Assembly (NCBI GenBank): GCA_964619555.1
Contig: CAZUDV010000005.1
Location: 1-64,000 of the forward strand
Length of the DNA stretch: 64,000 nucleotides
Source: JAGOPY01 sp964619555
GTDB lineage: Bacteria > Bacteroidota > Bacteroidia > Bacteroidales > JAGOPY01
Reading direction: 5' to 3'
Shown here: piece by piece, positions 52,586 through 60,923 of the stretch
Numbering within the stretch: the first letter of the stretch is position 1
How the letters are laid out: each line of letters begins with the position of its first letter
Translations under genes and position numbers: made by a program
Notes under the pieces: generated by a model
The model's database searches: none
What the model was told of the DNA's origin: nothing
The model's input: only the letters and a program-made list of their open reading frames with translations

Positions 52586-54757
52586 ATGATATTCCGGAAA
52601 CTCGTGTTTTTGACGTTACTCTATGGTGGATTAAGCCCGGTTATCCGGGCACAACCCACTGTGACGGTTCGTTTTGCCAATCCCGATTACGATTTTTCCA
52701 CCCAAACCTATTGTCTGGATGCTGAATTTCAATCGGATTCAGAAGAAGTGATCCTTTTTGGCATGAATGTCCGGTTCTGGTATGATGACAACATCCTAGA
52801 ATATTTGTCAATGGGTGAGTTCATCGACGGTTACGCTCAATCCAGTCCGAACCCTCCCCTTACTTTCACCGGCACCGATACCCTCGGTTCGGAACTTTTC
52901 GGATTTGACGGGCCGGCAGAATATATCAACGGTGGAATAGTGTGGGTGAATTCCTCGGATACCATCCATTTATCGACCACTGGCTGGACTAAACTTTTCA
53001 ATATCTGTTTTCATGTCGACGACTCAACTGCCGGGTATTCGGATAACTTTTCCCCCAGTGTCATCTGGGATATTGAACAGGATCATACGAACGGCGGTTT
53101 TCTGACCGGGTCCCAGGGAATGGTGATAACCGTGGCCGCCCCTCCCCCTTATCAATCAGGCCCTGCCAATGAAAATGCCATCCATTTTAATTGGGTTTAT
53201 GATGATCCTCCCGACCCACCGTACGGTTACCCTGTCAGCATGAACGGAATATCCACCCGGGTGGCGCCACTGATCCAAATAGATTCTACCCTTGCGTTTG
53301 CTGATGAATATAAAACCTTCTCCGTCAGAGCCTGGCACTTTTTTGACATCAGTTCCATGTCGCTTACTTTAGATTATGATCCCGTCGTTTTGAATTATTG
53401 CTGCTGCGTCCCGTCAGGGGAAATTACTCCCGACTTCATTTCTTCCCTGATGTATCCGGGCAGGCTGCAGTTCACAGCTTCGAACCTGGAGACTGATTTC
53501 GGCAGTGGCAGCACCATATTTTCCGTCATTTTCAAATACAACGGAAGCGCTTCGACACTCACCTGGTATGATGACGGTCCGTCCTGCCAGTTTGTCAATT
53601 CCTATACAGGACTAATCCTTTACGACACTCCCCGGGCATCGTTTTATAAGGACGGATATGTGACAACCGGTGAATTTATTTGGTCAGGAGGATATTCATC
53701 TGATTGGAATAATAAGTCTAACTGGCAATACGGAATTATCCCGGGTCCGTTTGATGATGCGACGGTGAATTCTTCCCCATTGCCTGCCAACTGGCCCGCT
53801 TATAACGGTCATTTTACTTTAGGCGACCAAAGCAGGAATTTAACCCTGAATGGGACTTCCTCGCTGAGTATTTCCGGAAATCTGGCAATCAAACCGGGGC
53901 ATGTCCTGGATATTGAAAATGCAGGGCTGGTGCAAATCGGAGGCGATTGGACCAACTCGGGCACTTTCAATCCGGGAACAGGCACCATAGTATTTACCAG
54001 CGCGTTACCAGGCCATATCAAGTCGGGCCCAAATCCCCGGAATTATACAGCAGCATACGGTTTATCTGTATTCCCTCGCGGAATGGTTGGCCTGAGCGGA
54101 GGATTTTCCGGTCCTTCAGGCGACAATGCCCATGTTGATATAAACCTGGGTTTTATTTTTAATTATCTCGGAATCGGATATTCTCAGGTCAGGATCAACA
54201 CCAACGGATGGCTTTCATTTATTCTGACCGGTGATGATGCCAGTTCAGCAGACAATTTGCGGCTCTATGAAAATTCATCCCCTGCTGCAGCCGTAGCACC
54301 CTGGTGGGATGACCTGCTAGCAGACGGAAGCTCGTCCGTTACATACAAAACCGAAGGAACCGCACCTGACAGGATCTTTACATCTGAATGGAAAAATATC
54401 CTGGCATTTCAATCCGGTTCCTCCGCAAGGCTTAATTTCCAGGTGAAATTGCTGGAATCGTCCAATATTATCGAATTCCATTACGGCGATGTCCTGGCAG
54501 GAACCCATAATACAGCAGAGGGCGCTTCAGTCGGGATCAAGGATCTGGAAGGGGGTCCGGGTAATTTCAAGGAAGCTGCCATCGGAACTTCTCATCTGAT
54601 GATCGGATGCCTTCGCAGCGATTTGCACTGGCCGGCAGTCAACTACCGGTTTACGCCACCGGAGGAAAACAATGCGGAAGTTTTTCACAAAATATCCGTG
54701 ACACTTTCTTCACCGCTGAATGTGGAAAGGAATGTAATTATTACCGGCACTGAATAA
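52586..54757 (+). CDS. Large secreted protein with cohesin-like and nidogen-like regions, paralog 2
   Basis: 723 residues, signal peptide ~1-23. It matches the protein at 32630-34822 over its full length: VRFANPDYDFSTQTY at the start, GGFLTGSQGMVIT, MSLTLDYDPVVLNYCC, WSGGYSSDWNNKSNW, a beta-helix-like stretch, the nidogen-like INTNGWLSFILTGDD and PWWDDLLADGSS, and a final YRFTPPEENNAEVFHKI..NVERNVIITGTE. There is no T9SS domain. It ends 3 nt before the convergent gene at 54761. The function is unknown, but cohesin-type modules bind proteins and nidogen modules bind matrix, so a surface role is likely. Confidence 0.8.
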   Translation: MIFRKLVFLTLLYGGLSPVIRAQPTVTVRFANPDYDFSTQTYCLDAEFQSDSEEVILFGMNVRFWYDDNILEYLSMGEFIDGYAQSSPNPPLTFTGTDTLGSELFGFDGPAEYINGGIVWVNSSDTIHLSTTGWTKLFNICFHVDDSTAGYSDNFSPSVIWDIEQDHTNGGFLTGSQGMVITVAAPPPYQSGPANENAIHFNWVYDDPPDPPYGYPVSMNGISTRVAPLIQIDSTLAFADEYKTFSVRAWHFFDISSMSLTLDYDPVVLNYCCCVPSGEITPDFISSLMYPGRLQFTASNLETDFGSGSTIFSVIFKYNGSASTLTWYDDGPSCQFVNSYTGLILYDTPRASFYKDGYVTTGEFIWSGGYSSDWNNKSNWQYGIIPGPFDDATVNSSPLPANWPAYNGHFTLGDQSRNLTLNGTSSLSISGNLAIKPGHVLDIENAGLVQIGGDWTNSGTFNPGTGTIVFTSALPGHIKSGPNPRNYTAAYGLSVFPRGMVGLSGGFSGPSGDNAHVDINLGFIFNYLGIGYSQVRINTNGWLSFILTGDDASSADNLRLYENSSPAAAVAPWWDDLLADGSSSVTYKTEGTAPDRIFTSEWKNILAFQSGSSARLNFQVKLLESSNIIEFHYGDVLAGTHNTAEGASVGIKDLEGGPGNFKEAAIGTSHLMIGCLRSDLHWPAVNYRFTPPEENNAEVFHKISVTLSSPLNVERNVIITGTE

Positions 54758-54760
54758 GCT

Positions 54761-56050
54761 TTATCGCTCCAGGCGAGGATTAATGACATTGTTGTTCCTG
54801 GAGCCGAAATTGTACGCCAACCCGACCGTTACATAATAGCTGAGCCCCTTCTCCATTTCAGTTTGCCCGCTGATGACACTTCCAAGGTCTTCCATTTCTT
54901 TCCTGAGCGAGACCTGGTTCCTGAAATACGAGCAATTGCCGGTGAATACAACCGACATCCCTTCAAGAGGTCTGACCTGTGAAAGACTGACGGCAGCCAT
55001 CAAGGAAGAACCCAGCGAATAATGTGAAAGGTCATTAAGGTAATGATTGGCAAATGCCGAAGCCGAAACGGTTCCCCAGGAATCCAGGTAACTGAAAATA
55101 AACTCAAGCTCGTGCTGAAACAGATCATCTGTCATCCGGTCGTTCACCGTCAAGGATTTATAATCACTGTGCTCAAAGGTTGCCGAATAAATGAGCCGGC
55201 ACTGCTTCATGCTCGATTCAGCGTATTCGAAAAGGTTGAATTCAATTGCCGGACCAATGGATATGCGGTAATCCAGGTTTGAATAATCACTTTTGCTCAG
55301 GGTACCTGTTGCACCCAGTCCGGCATGCTTACCCAGACTCCATACCACCAGGTTTCGGTTGTACAAATTCGTATTCCCGGATTTCATCTCCAGTATAAGC
55401 GAATCCCCGTCATACAAGCTCAGCCTGGTTTTACTCCAGCCAATCCCGTTACCGGACTGTACCTTGAATTTCTCTGTTACTCTGCTAATATTGAAATGCC
55501 CGGAAAAGCTCAGATCTTCCATGGTTTTATCGCTGGCAAACGCCCCGTCGGCCCCAACCTGGAAAGCCCAGCTATTCCACCGGTCGTCATTTTGTCCTCC
55601 TTCTAAAACGGATGAAACTTCATCTATCGTCAAACTGATCTTATCAGCCTGGTCGGTCTGTAGAATAAAAGGTGCCAGGCCGGTTTTGATCCTGTCCAGG
55701 ATAGTGGACCGGATGACCTCATCGGTGTCCTCCCTGCCGGTTGAAAAATAAATGGAATAGGAAAGGCCGTCGAAACGTTGTCTCCCTTTGAAAAGAAGTG
55801 TGTAAGACTGCCCGCCACTGCCAGTGGTAACGGAAGAAATCACTATATGCACATCGGCTGCAGCGGGGTCAGTTACGTAGTTTACCAGTTCAAACCGGGA
55901 CCTGAAATAATCCAGATCGCAAAATTCACAATCGATGTAAAGATTGAGCGCCCTTCTGCTTTCGATGTCGGGCCCGATGGTGTTGGGTAAATGGCCTGCC
56001 TGGCAAACTCCCCAGAAATACACCGATATTAATATCAGAATGGTTTTCAT
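54761..56050 (-). CDS. Outer-membrane protein with N-terminal periplasmic domain
   Basis: 429 residues from Met at 56050, where the signal peptide MKTILILISVYFWGVCQA starts. Residues ~20-135 form an alpha/beta domain (ALNLYIDCEFCDLDYFRSRF, DVHIVISSVTTGSGGQSYTL) resembling TolB/CsgG-type N-terminal folds. From ~165 to the end there are about 12 amphipathic strands of an outer-membrane barrel (RLIYSATFEHSDYKSL, LEFIFSYLDSWGTVSASAF, SYYVTVGLAYNFGS). Two cysteines (CEFC) lie early in the mature part. I do not recognise a named family. It converges with the 52586 gene at 3 nt. Confidence 0.75.
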   Translation of the reverse strand: MKTILILISVYFWGVCQAGHLPNTIGPDIESRRALNLYIDCEFCDLDYFRSRFELVNYVTDPAAADVHIVISSVTTGSGGQSYTLLFKGRQRFDGLSYSIYFSTGREDTDEVIRSTILDRIKTGLAPFILQTDQADKISLTIDEVSSVLEGGQNDDRWNSWAFQVGADGAFASDKTMEDLSFSGHFNISRVTEKFKVQSGNGIGWSKTRLSLYDGDSLILEMKSGNTNLYNRNLVVWSLGKHAGLGATGTLSKSDYSNLDYRISIGPAIEFNLFEYAESSMKQCRLIYSATFEHSDYKSLTVNDRMTDDLFQHELEFIFSYLDSWGTVSASAFANHYLNDLSHYSLGSSLMAAVSLSQVRPLEGMSVVFTGNCSYFRNQVSLRKEMEDLGSVISGQTEMEKGLSYYVTVGLAYNFGSRNNNVINPRLER

Positions 56051-56110
56051 CGTCCTGGATTTTAATCTTATCAAACTTACATCAGGCCCGCTTCAAATGC
56101 CTCAGTAAAA

Positions 56111-56173
56111 ACACTGAAAAAAAATGTTGAATGAAATCCACCATGATTACCAATGCATCTCATCCTAATTTTA
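56111..56173 (+). promoter_or_regulatory. CyGCyA-type promoter of the small secreted protein at 56221
   Basis: ACACTGAAAAAAAATGTTG from 56111, CCACCATGAT from 56138 (the degenerate member of the CyGCyA set), and -7 box TAATTTTA at 56166-56173, 28 nt after 56138. TTCATAATC after the box matches TTTCATCAAG in the 60.8-kb copy. Confidence 0.6.
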
Positions 56174-56220
56174 GTTCATAATCAAAATCAAACCATTAAT
56201 CTAAAAAAACGGAGGTTATT

Positions 56221-56553
56221 ATGAAAACTTTAAAATTATTCCTGGTTGCGACGATCCTGACCTGCTCGGTGGTCAATCTCGCTTATGCAGACGGCATTAT
56301 CAAAGAAAAACCGAAGAAAGTCTGCAACATTGTGTTTGCCAAAGCGGTACAGGATCCTAACCTGGTACTTGCCATGAAGGCTCAGCTGAATCCAGGTTTT
56401 CTCGAACTGAGCAAACCGTTGTATCTGGTGGAAGTGAGGTACAACGGGGCTATCTACCGGATCCTCGGATCACGTCAGCAATGGGTTTCCTTCTTCTGGC
56501 ATATCAAATTGGAAATGACTGCTCCAGCGAACGGAGCTTTGATCAGCAACTGA
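56221..56553 (+). CDS. Small secreted protein, family member A
   Basis: 110 residues, one of three paralogs here (also 59657 and 60924). Signal peptide MKTLKLFLVATILTCSVV..AYA, mature part ~87 residues. The shared core is NIVFAKAVQDPNLVLAMKAQL and the motif GAIYRILGSRQQWVSFF (family consensus GxI(F/Y)RIxG(S/T)xxQWxxFF). An unusually strong Shine-Dalgarno (ACGGAGGTTATT, 56209-56220) precedes the ATG, although SD sequences are rare in this phylum; the other two paralogs have the same. The gene has its own promoter and terminator, so it is an independent, probably abundant, short transcript. Function unknown; a periplasmic ligand of the adjacent TPR kinase is my inference. Confidence 0.88.
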   Translation: MKTLKLFLVATILTCSVVNLAYADGIIKEKPKKVCNIVFAKAVQDPNLVLAMKAQLNPGFLELSKPLYLVEVRYNGAIYRILGSRQQWVSFFWHIKLEMTAPANGALISN

Positions 56554-56575
56554 TCCTTAAAAGAAGGATGAAGAG

Positions 56576-56612
56576 AAAAAGGGACGTCCTGCAGGCAGGA
56601 CGTCCCTTTTTT
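56576..56612. terminator. Bidirectional terminator between small gene A and the TPR kinase
   Basis: GGGACGTCCTGC (56581-56592) pairs perfectly with GCAGGACGTCCC (56595-56606), with AAAAA before and TTTTTT after. It serves both converging genes. Confidence 0.9.
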
Positions 56613-56621
56613 ATTTTCCGG

Positions 56622-58712
56622 TCAGGATAAATTGACAAACAAAGGTAGCCGAACGGTATATTGCACACCTTCTCCGGGTCTGGAACGAATATCGAGTGAA
56701 CCATTGAGAAAACTTACCCGGGATTGGATACTTTTAAGTCCAATCGTTTGATTTTCTAGTGTTCTTTCCACATCAAACCCTTTTCCGTTATCGGAATATT
56801 CAATCAGGAGATGGTTACGCAGATTTTGGATTCTAATCAGCATTTGCCGGGCGTTGGCGTGCTTCAGTGTATTATTGACCATTTCCTGGATAATCCGGTA
56901 AAGCATGATCTCCTGGTTCTCGGGAAGCCTGGGAATATCGTCAGCCATATCGATTTCAGCTCGGATACTTCCACTATTATTAAGGTTTTCGACAAGGTCT
57001 TTCAGGGCTTCGAGAAGTCCCAGCCTGGTAAGAAGACCGGGCATCATGTTGTGAGAGATCTTTCTCACATCGCCGGCAGCCTGTTCCAGTAGCTGAGCGG
57101 CCCTGGCGATGATCGGCTTATTCTCCGGACTGGTATCGTGGATGGAAGAAAATTGCATCCGGGTAGTAGAAAGCAATACTCCCAGCCCATCGTGCAGTTC
57201 CCGGGCAATTCGCTTCCTCTCCTCCTCCTGTCCTTCGACCAGGAATTTGGCTGCCATCAGTTTTTTTTCTTCCTCCAGTTGATTTATCCTCTGGGTGGCA
57301 ATGATCCTGTCTTTTATGGCCCTTTGCCGGAAAAATAAAATCAGGAATGAGGCTATTGCCAATATAGCCAGGCCGGTATAGAAATAAGCATTTCTTTGGC
57401 TCGTTCTTTTGCGCAGATAGAGATCTTTCTCCAGGTTGGCCTTTTCAAGTTCGAGAATCTGGGCCTGGTCTTTTTGTTTCTCATATTTCAGAGTCAAATC
57501 ATTGATAACCTTTGTCTTTTCAATATCGAAAATACTGTCTTTCGAATCAGTATACCGGATATGGTAATCAAAAGCTTTCTCAAAATCGCCCAGCTTCCTG
57601 TAGCACCACGAAACATTGTCCAGGGCATCCAATTTATAATCGGGAGCATCGTATTGTCCGCACATCCGGATGACTTCTTCATGCAGGGCTATGGCTTCCC
57701 GGAATTTACCAAGGTCATGCATCACCACAGCCTTATTTCCAAGCACAACCATGATGCCCCTGGGGTAATCCGCTTCCTTATAAACCTTGAGCGCTTTTTC
57801 AAAGGATCCCAGTGACTCCGGATATTGCTGCATATCAATCTGTAGTACTCCGATATTGGTATATATATTTGCCAGTGCAACCAGATCATTGTTGTCCTCA
57901 TAGATTTGCCTGGCCCGCAGGTAATAATCCATGGCTTCGTCCGGTTTGCCTTCATCACTGGCGATACGCCCAAGCGTTGTTAAACAGTTTGCGATGTCCG
58001 CCTCATGATTAAACTTTTCGCCCAGTTCAATTCCCCGAAGGGCATATTTCCTGGCCAGGTCATACTGTTGCAATTCTACATACAAACTGCTCACATTGTC
58101 GAATATGGTACACAGATGCACTTCCATTCCCGACTTCTCGCATTTATCAGCAGCGAGCAGGTAGTAATAGACAGCTGAATCGTATACTGTAAACCTCAAA
58201 AACAATGTTCCCAATGCATTTCCATTGCCCAGAATGCCGAGTGCGTCATCGATGGCAGAATACAATCCTAAGCTTTTCCGGTAGTAGCCAAGTGCCTTTT
58301 CATAATTCAGGAGCCCGGTATATATATTTCCCAGGTTGTAGTATCCTTTTGCCAATCTCGCGGTATCATTCAAGGGTTCGATAAGGTCCATATACCTGGC
58401 AACCAATGGCAGCGATTCTTTAAACATGTCCTTTCGGTTGTATAAGAGGCATTTAATATGATATCCTTCTGCTTCGGCAACCGGATAGCTAATAGACTGG
58501 CCAAGTTGAACCGCTTTATCGGAGTAGAAAAATGCGCTGTCCTCATTTTTAAAGATATAAAATCTTGCCAGCCTGGTATACGTATCGGCTTTTTCAGAGT
58601 TATCAGGAAGAGAAGAAATTACCCTCCACAGGCTGTCCGGTCCTGTTTGTTGTGTATAAGCTGCATAAACCAGGCAGCAGAACAAAAACACAGCCAGATA
58701 CAGTGATTTCAT
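56622..58712 (-). CDS. Periplasmic-TPR sensor histidine kinase, paralog of the 30122 kinase
   Basis: 696 residues. Signal peptide (~1-20), six or seven TPR units (~30-400; ANIYTNIGVLQIDMQQYPES), one transmembrane helix (~440-460, YFYTGLAILAIASFLILFF), a coiled coil (INQLEEEKKLMAAKFLVEG), HisKA_3 with H507 in RIARELHDGLGVLL, and HATPase_c (QEMVNNTLKHA, DNGKGFD, IGLKSIQSRV). The signalling half is nearly the same as in the 30122 kinase, while the TPR halves differ. The small secreted protein A gene converges on it, and a NarL-type regulator gene lies 1.3 kb upstream on the same strand. Confidence 0.94.
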   Translation of the reverse strand: MKSLYLAVFLFCCLVYAAYTQQTGPDSLWRVISSLPDNSEKADTYTRLARFYIFKNEDSAFFYSDKAVQLGQSISYPVAEAEGYHIKCLLYNRKDMFKESLPLVARYMDLIEPLNDTARLAKGYYNLGNIYTGLLNYEKALGYYRKSLGLYSAIDDALGILGNGNALGTLFLRFTVYDSAVYYYLLAADKCEKSGMEVHLCTIFDNVSSLYVELQQYDLARKYALRGIELGEKFNHEADIANCLTTLGRIASDEGKPDEAMDYYLRARQIYEDNNDLVALANIYTNIGVLQIDMQQYPESLGSFEKALKVYKEADYPRGIMVVLGNKAVVMHDLGKFREAIALHEEVIRMCGQYDAPDYKLDALDNVSWCYRKLGDFEKAFDYHIRYTDSKDSIFDIEKTKVINDLTLKYEKQKDQAQILELEKANLEKDLYLRKRTSQRNAYFYTGLAILAIASFLILFFRQRAIKDRIIATQRINQLEEEKKLMAAKFLVEGQEEERKRIARELHDGLGVLLSTTRMQFSSIHDTSPENKPIIARAAQLLEQAAGDVRKISHNMMPGLLTRLGLLEALKDLVENLNNSGSIRAEIDMADDIPRLPENQEIMLYRIIQEMVNNTLKHANARQMLIRIQNLRNHLLIEYSDNGKGFDVERTLENQTIGLKSIQSRVSFLNGSLDIRSRPGEGVQYTVRLPLFVNLS

Positions 58713-58802
58713 AGGCCATCAATTTGTGAGAATGGTCGGTGGAAAGAGCAGGAAAAGTTACGAAATAAAGCAGGAAAAGTCAATCAATCGGAAAATGAAA
58801 AG

Positions 58803-59117
58803 TCAGATCAGTTCAATATCTGAATTTTCAGCAGCATTGATCCGGATGCCTTTTACCCATTCCGGAAGGTTCTTGATACGGAATACGACATCCACTTCAA
58901 GTTCTACGTCGACATAATCATCGTGAGACTCATCCAGGGTAAAATCCAGTTCGAAGATCCCATCGGCCGGGGCCTCTGAATATTCTTTCGGGATCAGGAC
59001 CGGGGCTACGAGCTTTTTCAGGGAGGCCACACCTTTGGCTTTGATAGCCATCAGGTCTGGTTCATTCGACTCCTTGAATATCCGGATGTCCTTCACATAT
59101 TTTATCTCTTTGTTCAT
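58803..59117 (-). CDS. Small hypothetical protein
   Basis: 104 residues, cytoplasmic, no recognised family. Rich in acidic residues in its second half (LDESHDDYVDVELEVDVVF), with predicted beta strands. The gene sits 90 nt upstream of the TPR kinase on the same strand, so it could share its transcript. Its 5' side faces the CyGCyA promoter of the small gene at 59243, whose block partly reads as an inverted CCACTAG..CTGCCA toward this gene. Confidence 0.7.
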   Translation of the reverse strand: MNKEIKYVKDIRIFKESNEPDLMAIKAKGVASLKKLVAPVLIPKEYSEAPADGIFELDFTLDESHDDYVDVELEVDVVFRIKNLPEWVKGIRINAAENSDIELI

Positions 59118-59161
59118 GATGCAATGTTAGCTCCTTACGAAAAATTGACTATGGCAGAATT

Positions 59162-59223
59162 CTCGGAAAAAAAAATCTAGTGGTTTTCCGCTACTTCGGG
59201 GGTTATGGGTCGACTTACATTTG
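59162..59223 (+). promoter_or_regulatory. CyGCyA-type promoter of the small gene at 59243
   Basis: A run at 59166-59175, TAGTGGTTTTCCGCTA (59178-59193), and -7 box TACATTTG (59216-59223). CCGCTA begins 28 nt before the box. TTTCATTAA follows the box, as in the sister promoters. Transcription near 59229 leaves a 14-nt leader. Confidence 0.75.
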
Positions 59224-59242
59224 TTTCATTAACAATTGGACC

Positions 59243-59476
59243 ATGACCCAGATTAAAAATAGGAAAGAAGATACCAAAAATCCTGGATTGGTTCCGGCAA
59301 TCATCCAATTGCTTCATCCAGAACCACAGAAAAATAACAGACCACCCCGTAAGGTGCGTTATTTTTCTCCCCTGGTTCAAATTCTGCGGCCCCATACCGA
59401 AGCATTGGTTGGCGTTTTAAAAAGTGAAGTGGGAATACTCACTTACAATCCATCAATTGTTACAGGAATCAGTTAA
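59243..59476 (+). CDS. Small basic protein under a CyGCyA promoter
   Basis: 77 residues from Met at 59243. The open frame begins at 59180, but that start would lie upstream of the predicted transcription start. No signal peptide; basic and proline-rich (HPEPQKNNRPPRKVRYF), ending in a mixed hydrophobic stretch (VGILTYNPSIVTGIS). It is unrelated to the secreted paralogs by eye, yet it has the same promoter type and its own terminator. Function unknown. Confidence 0.62.
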   Translation: MTQIKNRKEDTKNPGLVPAIIQLLHPEPQKNNRPPRKVRYFSPLVQILRPHTEALVGVLKSEVGILTYNPSIVTGIS

Positions 59477-59500
59477 TCCTTCGCGCCGAACCAACAGGAA

Positions 59501-59527
59501 GCCCGCCCCGTAAGGCGGGCTTTTTTT
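59501..59527 (+). terminator. Terminator of the small gene at 59243
   Basis: GCCCGCC (59501-59507) pairs with GGCGGGC (59514-59520), followed by seven T. Confidence 0.92.
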
Positions 59528-59541
59528 ATGCTCAGTGAAAA

Positions 59542-59603
59542 CCACTAAAAAAAACATTCCGTTTTTTCTGCCAGGATTGCGGTTTAATACCGACCTACCT
59601 TTG
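59542..59603 (+). promoter_or_regulatory. CyGCyA-type promoter of the small secreted protein at 59657
   Basis: CCACTAAAAAAAAC (from 59542), GTTTTTTCTGCCA (59561-59573), -7 box TACCTTTG (59596-59603). The distance CTGCCA to box is 28 nt, and CCACTA to box is 54 nt as in the 60.8-kb copy. No TTTG at -33. Confidence 0.8.
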
Positions 59604-59656
59604 ATTCATCATCTTTATCAAAAAGTTCTTTACAAAATTTAAAAACGGAGGTTAAA

Positions 59657-59989
59657 ATGAAAACTTTAAGAATCGCAATGATCGCAACTTTATTGGTTGC
59701 ATTTGCAGCGGCCAGCATGGCCAACACAGACGGAATTATTTCCAAAAAGACCAAAAAAGTGGTCAACCTGACTTTTCAACAGGCTATCAAGCATGAAGGC
59801 CTGGTAGCCGAAATGTACAAGCAGCTTGACGATGAATTCCTGAACAACAACCAGAGCACCTACACCGTATCGGTCATCTACAGCGGCACTATTTTCAGGA
59901 TTACCGGCACTTTCGAACAGTGGACCATGTTTTTCAGGCTGAAATGGTACTACTCTCATAACCAGATCACAGCACAACCAAAAGAGTGA
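59657..59989 (+). CDS. Small secreted protein, family member B
   Basis: 110 residues. Signal peptide MKTLRIAMIATLLVAFAAAS.., cleavage expected after SMA. The mature part shares with members A and C the core VVNLTFQQAIKHEGLVAEMY, a DEFLNNNQ segment (with C), and the motif GTIFRITGTFEQWTMFF. Strong SD ACGGAGGTT just before the ATG. Independent promoter and terminator. It lies between the TPR kinase and the NarL-type regulator and converges on the latter. Function unknown. Confidence 0.88.
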   Translation: MKTLRIAMIATLLVAFAAASMANTDGIISKKTKKVVNLTFQQAIKHEGLVAEMYKQLDDEFLNNNQSTYTVSVIYSGTIFRITGTFEQWTMFFRLKWYYSHNQITAQPKE

Positions 59990-60008
59990 TATCCCCGAGT
60001 GATCGCGA

Positions 60009-60036
60009 GCCCGCCCCAAAAGGCGGGCTTTTTTTT
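60009..60036. terminator. Terminator of small gene B
   Basis: GCCCGCC (60009-60015) pairs with GGCGGGC (60022-60028), then eight T. The stem is the same as in the 59.5-kb terminator. The T run overlaps the stop codon of the converging regulator gene. Confidence 0.92.
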
Positions 60037-60673
60037 AATCCAGAAAGTCGTTCTCAGTGGCCCAGCGGATAAGTCCGGCGGTATTTTTAACCCCCGCTTT
60101 GAGCATCAGGTTAGCCCTGTGGCTTTCGACTGTATGGAAACTGATGAAGAGCTTTTCCGCTATTTCCTGGCTGGAAAATTCCTTGCCTATAAGCCGAAGA
60201 ACTTCGAGTTCCCTATCGGTAAGTTTCGGGAAGAGCGAACTGGTGTTTTCCATTTTAAGTTCCTGGTTGATAAGCCGTATGGAAAGTCTTTCGCAGAAAT
60301 AGCTCTGACCTGCATACACAGCACGGATAGCCTCGATCAGGATATCCTTGGAAGAATCCTTAAGGAGGTAACCGGAAGCGCCATTTTTAACCATCTGCTT
60401 TACAAAACGCTTTTCATCGTACTGGGAAAGAGCCAGGATCCTGACTTCCGGGAACCTTTTGCGAACCATTTTGGTACAATTGAGGCCATCCAGCTTTGGC
60501 ATATTGATGTCCATCAGGATGACATCCACTTCGAGACCGGATTCCAGTTTCTCAAGAACCTGATAGCCGTTATAAACTTCGGCTGCAACCCGGATATCTT
60601 CAACTCCGGCAAGTGTGGTTTTAATGCCGTCGATGAGGAGTTGGTGATCGTCGGCGATAAGAATGTTGATCAT
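60035..60673 (-). CDS. NarL/LuxR-family response regulator
   Basis: 212 residues from Met at 60673 (MINILIADDHQLLIDGI); the earlier frame start at 60730 lies upstream of the -7 box. Receiver domain with D55 (DVILMDINMPK), the acidic pair ADD at 7-9 and K in YLLKDSS. The C-terminal LuxR HTH runs from LTDRELEVLRLIGKEFSSQEIA to VESHRANLMLKAGV. It is surrounded by small genes with the CyGCyA promoter and lies 1.3 kb from the TPR kinase at 56622. It is the most likely partner of that kinase and of the orphan kinase at 30122, and the most likely activator at the CyGCyA sites. Confidence 0.94.
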   Translation of the reverse strand: MINILIADDHQLLIDGIKTTLAGVEDIRVAAEVYNGYQVLEKLESGLEVDVILMDINMPKLDGLNCTKMVRKRFPEVRILALSQYDEKRFVKQMVKNGASGYLLKDSSKDILIEAIRAVYAGQSYFCERLSIRLINQELKMENTSSLFPKLTDRELEVLRLIGKEFSSQEIAEKLFISFHTVESHRANLMLKAGVKNTAGLIRWATENDFLD

Positions 60674-60696
60674 AATTGGTTCACTTTGGTGGTATA

Positions 60697-60704
60697 CAAA
60701 TATA
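60697..60704 (-). promoter_or_regulatory. -7 box of the response-regulator gene
   Basis: TATATTTG on the minus strand, 24 nt before the ATG; TTG at 60730-60728 is a possible -33 at slightly long spacing. Confidence 0.6.
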
Positions 60705-60794
60705 ATAATATATAACCAGTTTCCGGTCAATCAATTATCACTTTTTCGACCCAATTTGGAATCGATGACTGCAATCCGGCTTAATCCATGAAAT

Positions 60795-60856
60795 CCACTA
60801 GAAAAAAAGTTGGTTTTTTTCTGCCATGTCTGCCCCTGGTCATTGATTTACCTTTG
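60795..60856 (+). promoter_or_regulatory. CyGCyA-type promoter of the small secreted protein at 60924
   Basis: CCACTAGAAAAAAAGTTGG (60795-60813), TTTTTTTCTGCCA (60814-60826), -7 box TACCTTTG (60849-60856) 28 nt after the first base of CTGCCA. No TTTG at -33. Confidence 0.8.
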
Positions 60857-60923
60857 TTTCATCAAGTTTCAATAGAAGTTCATTAACACAATTTCAATTT
60901 AAATTTTAAAAACGGAGGTTATT

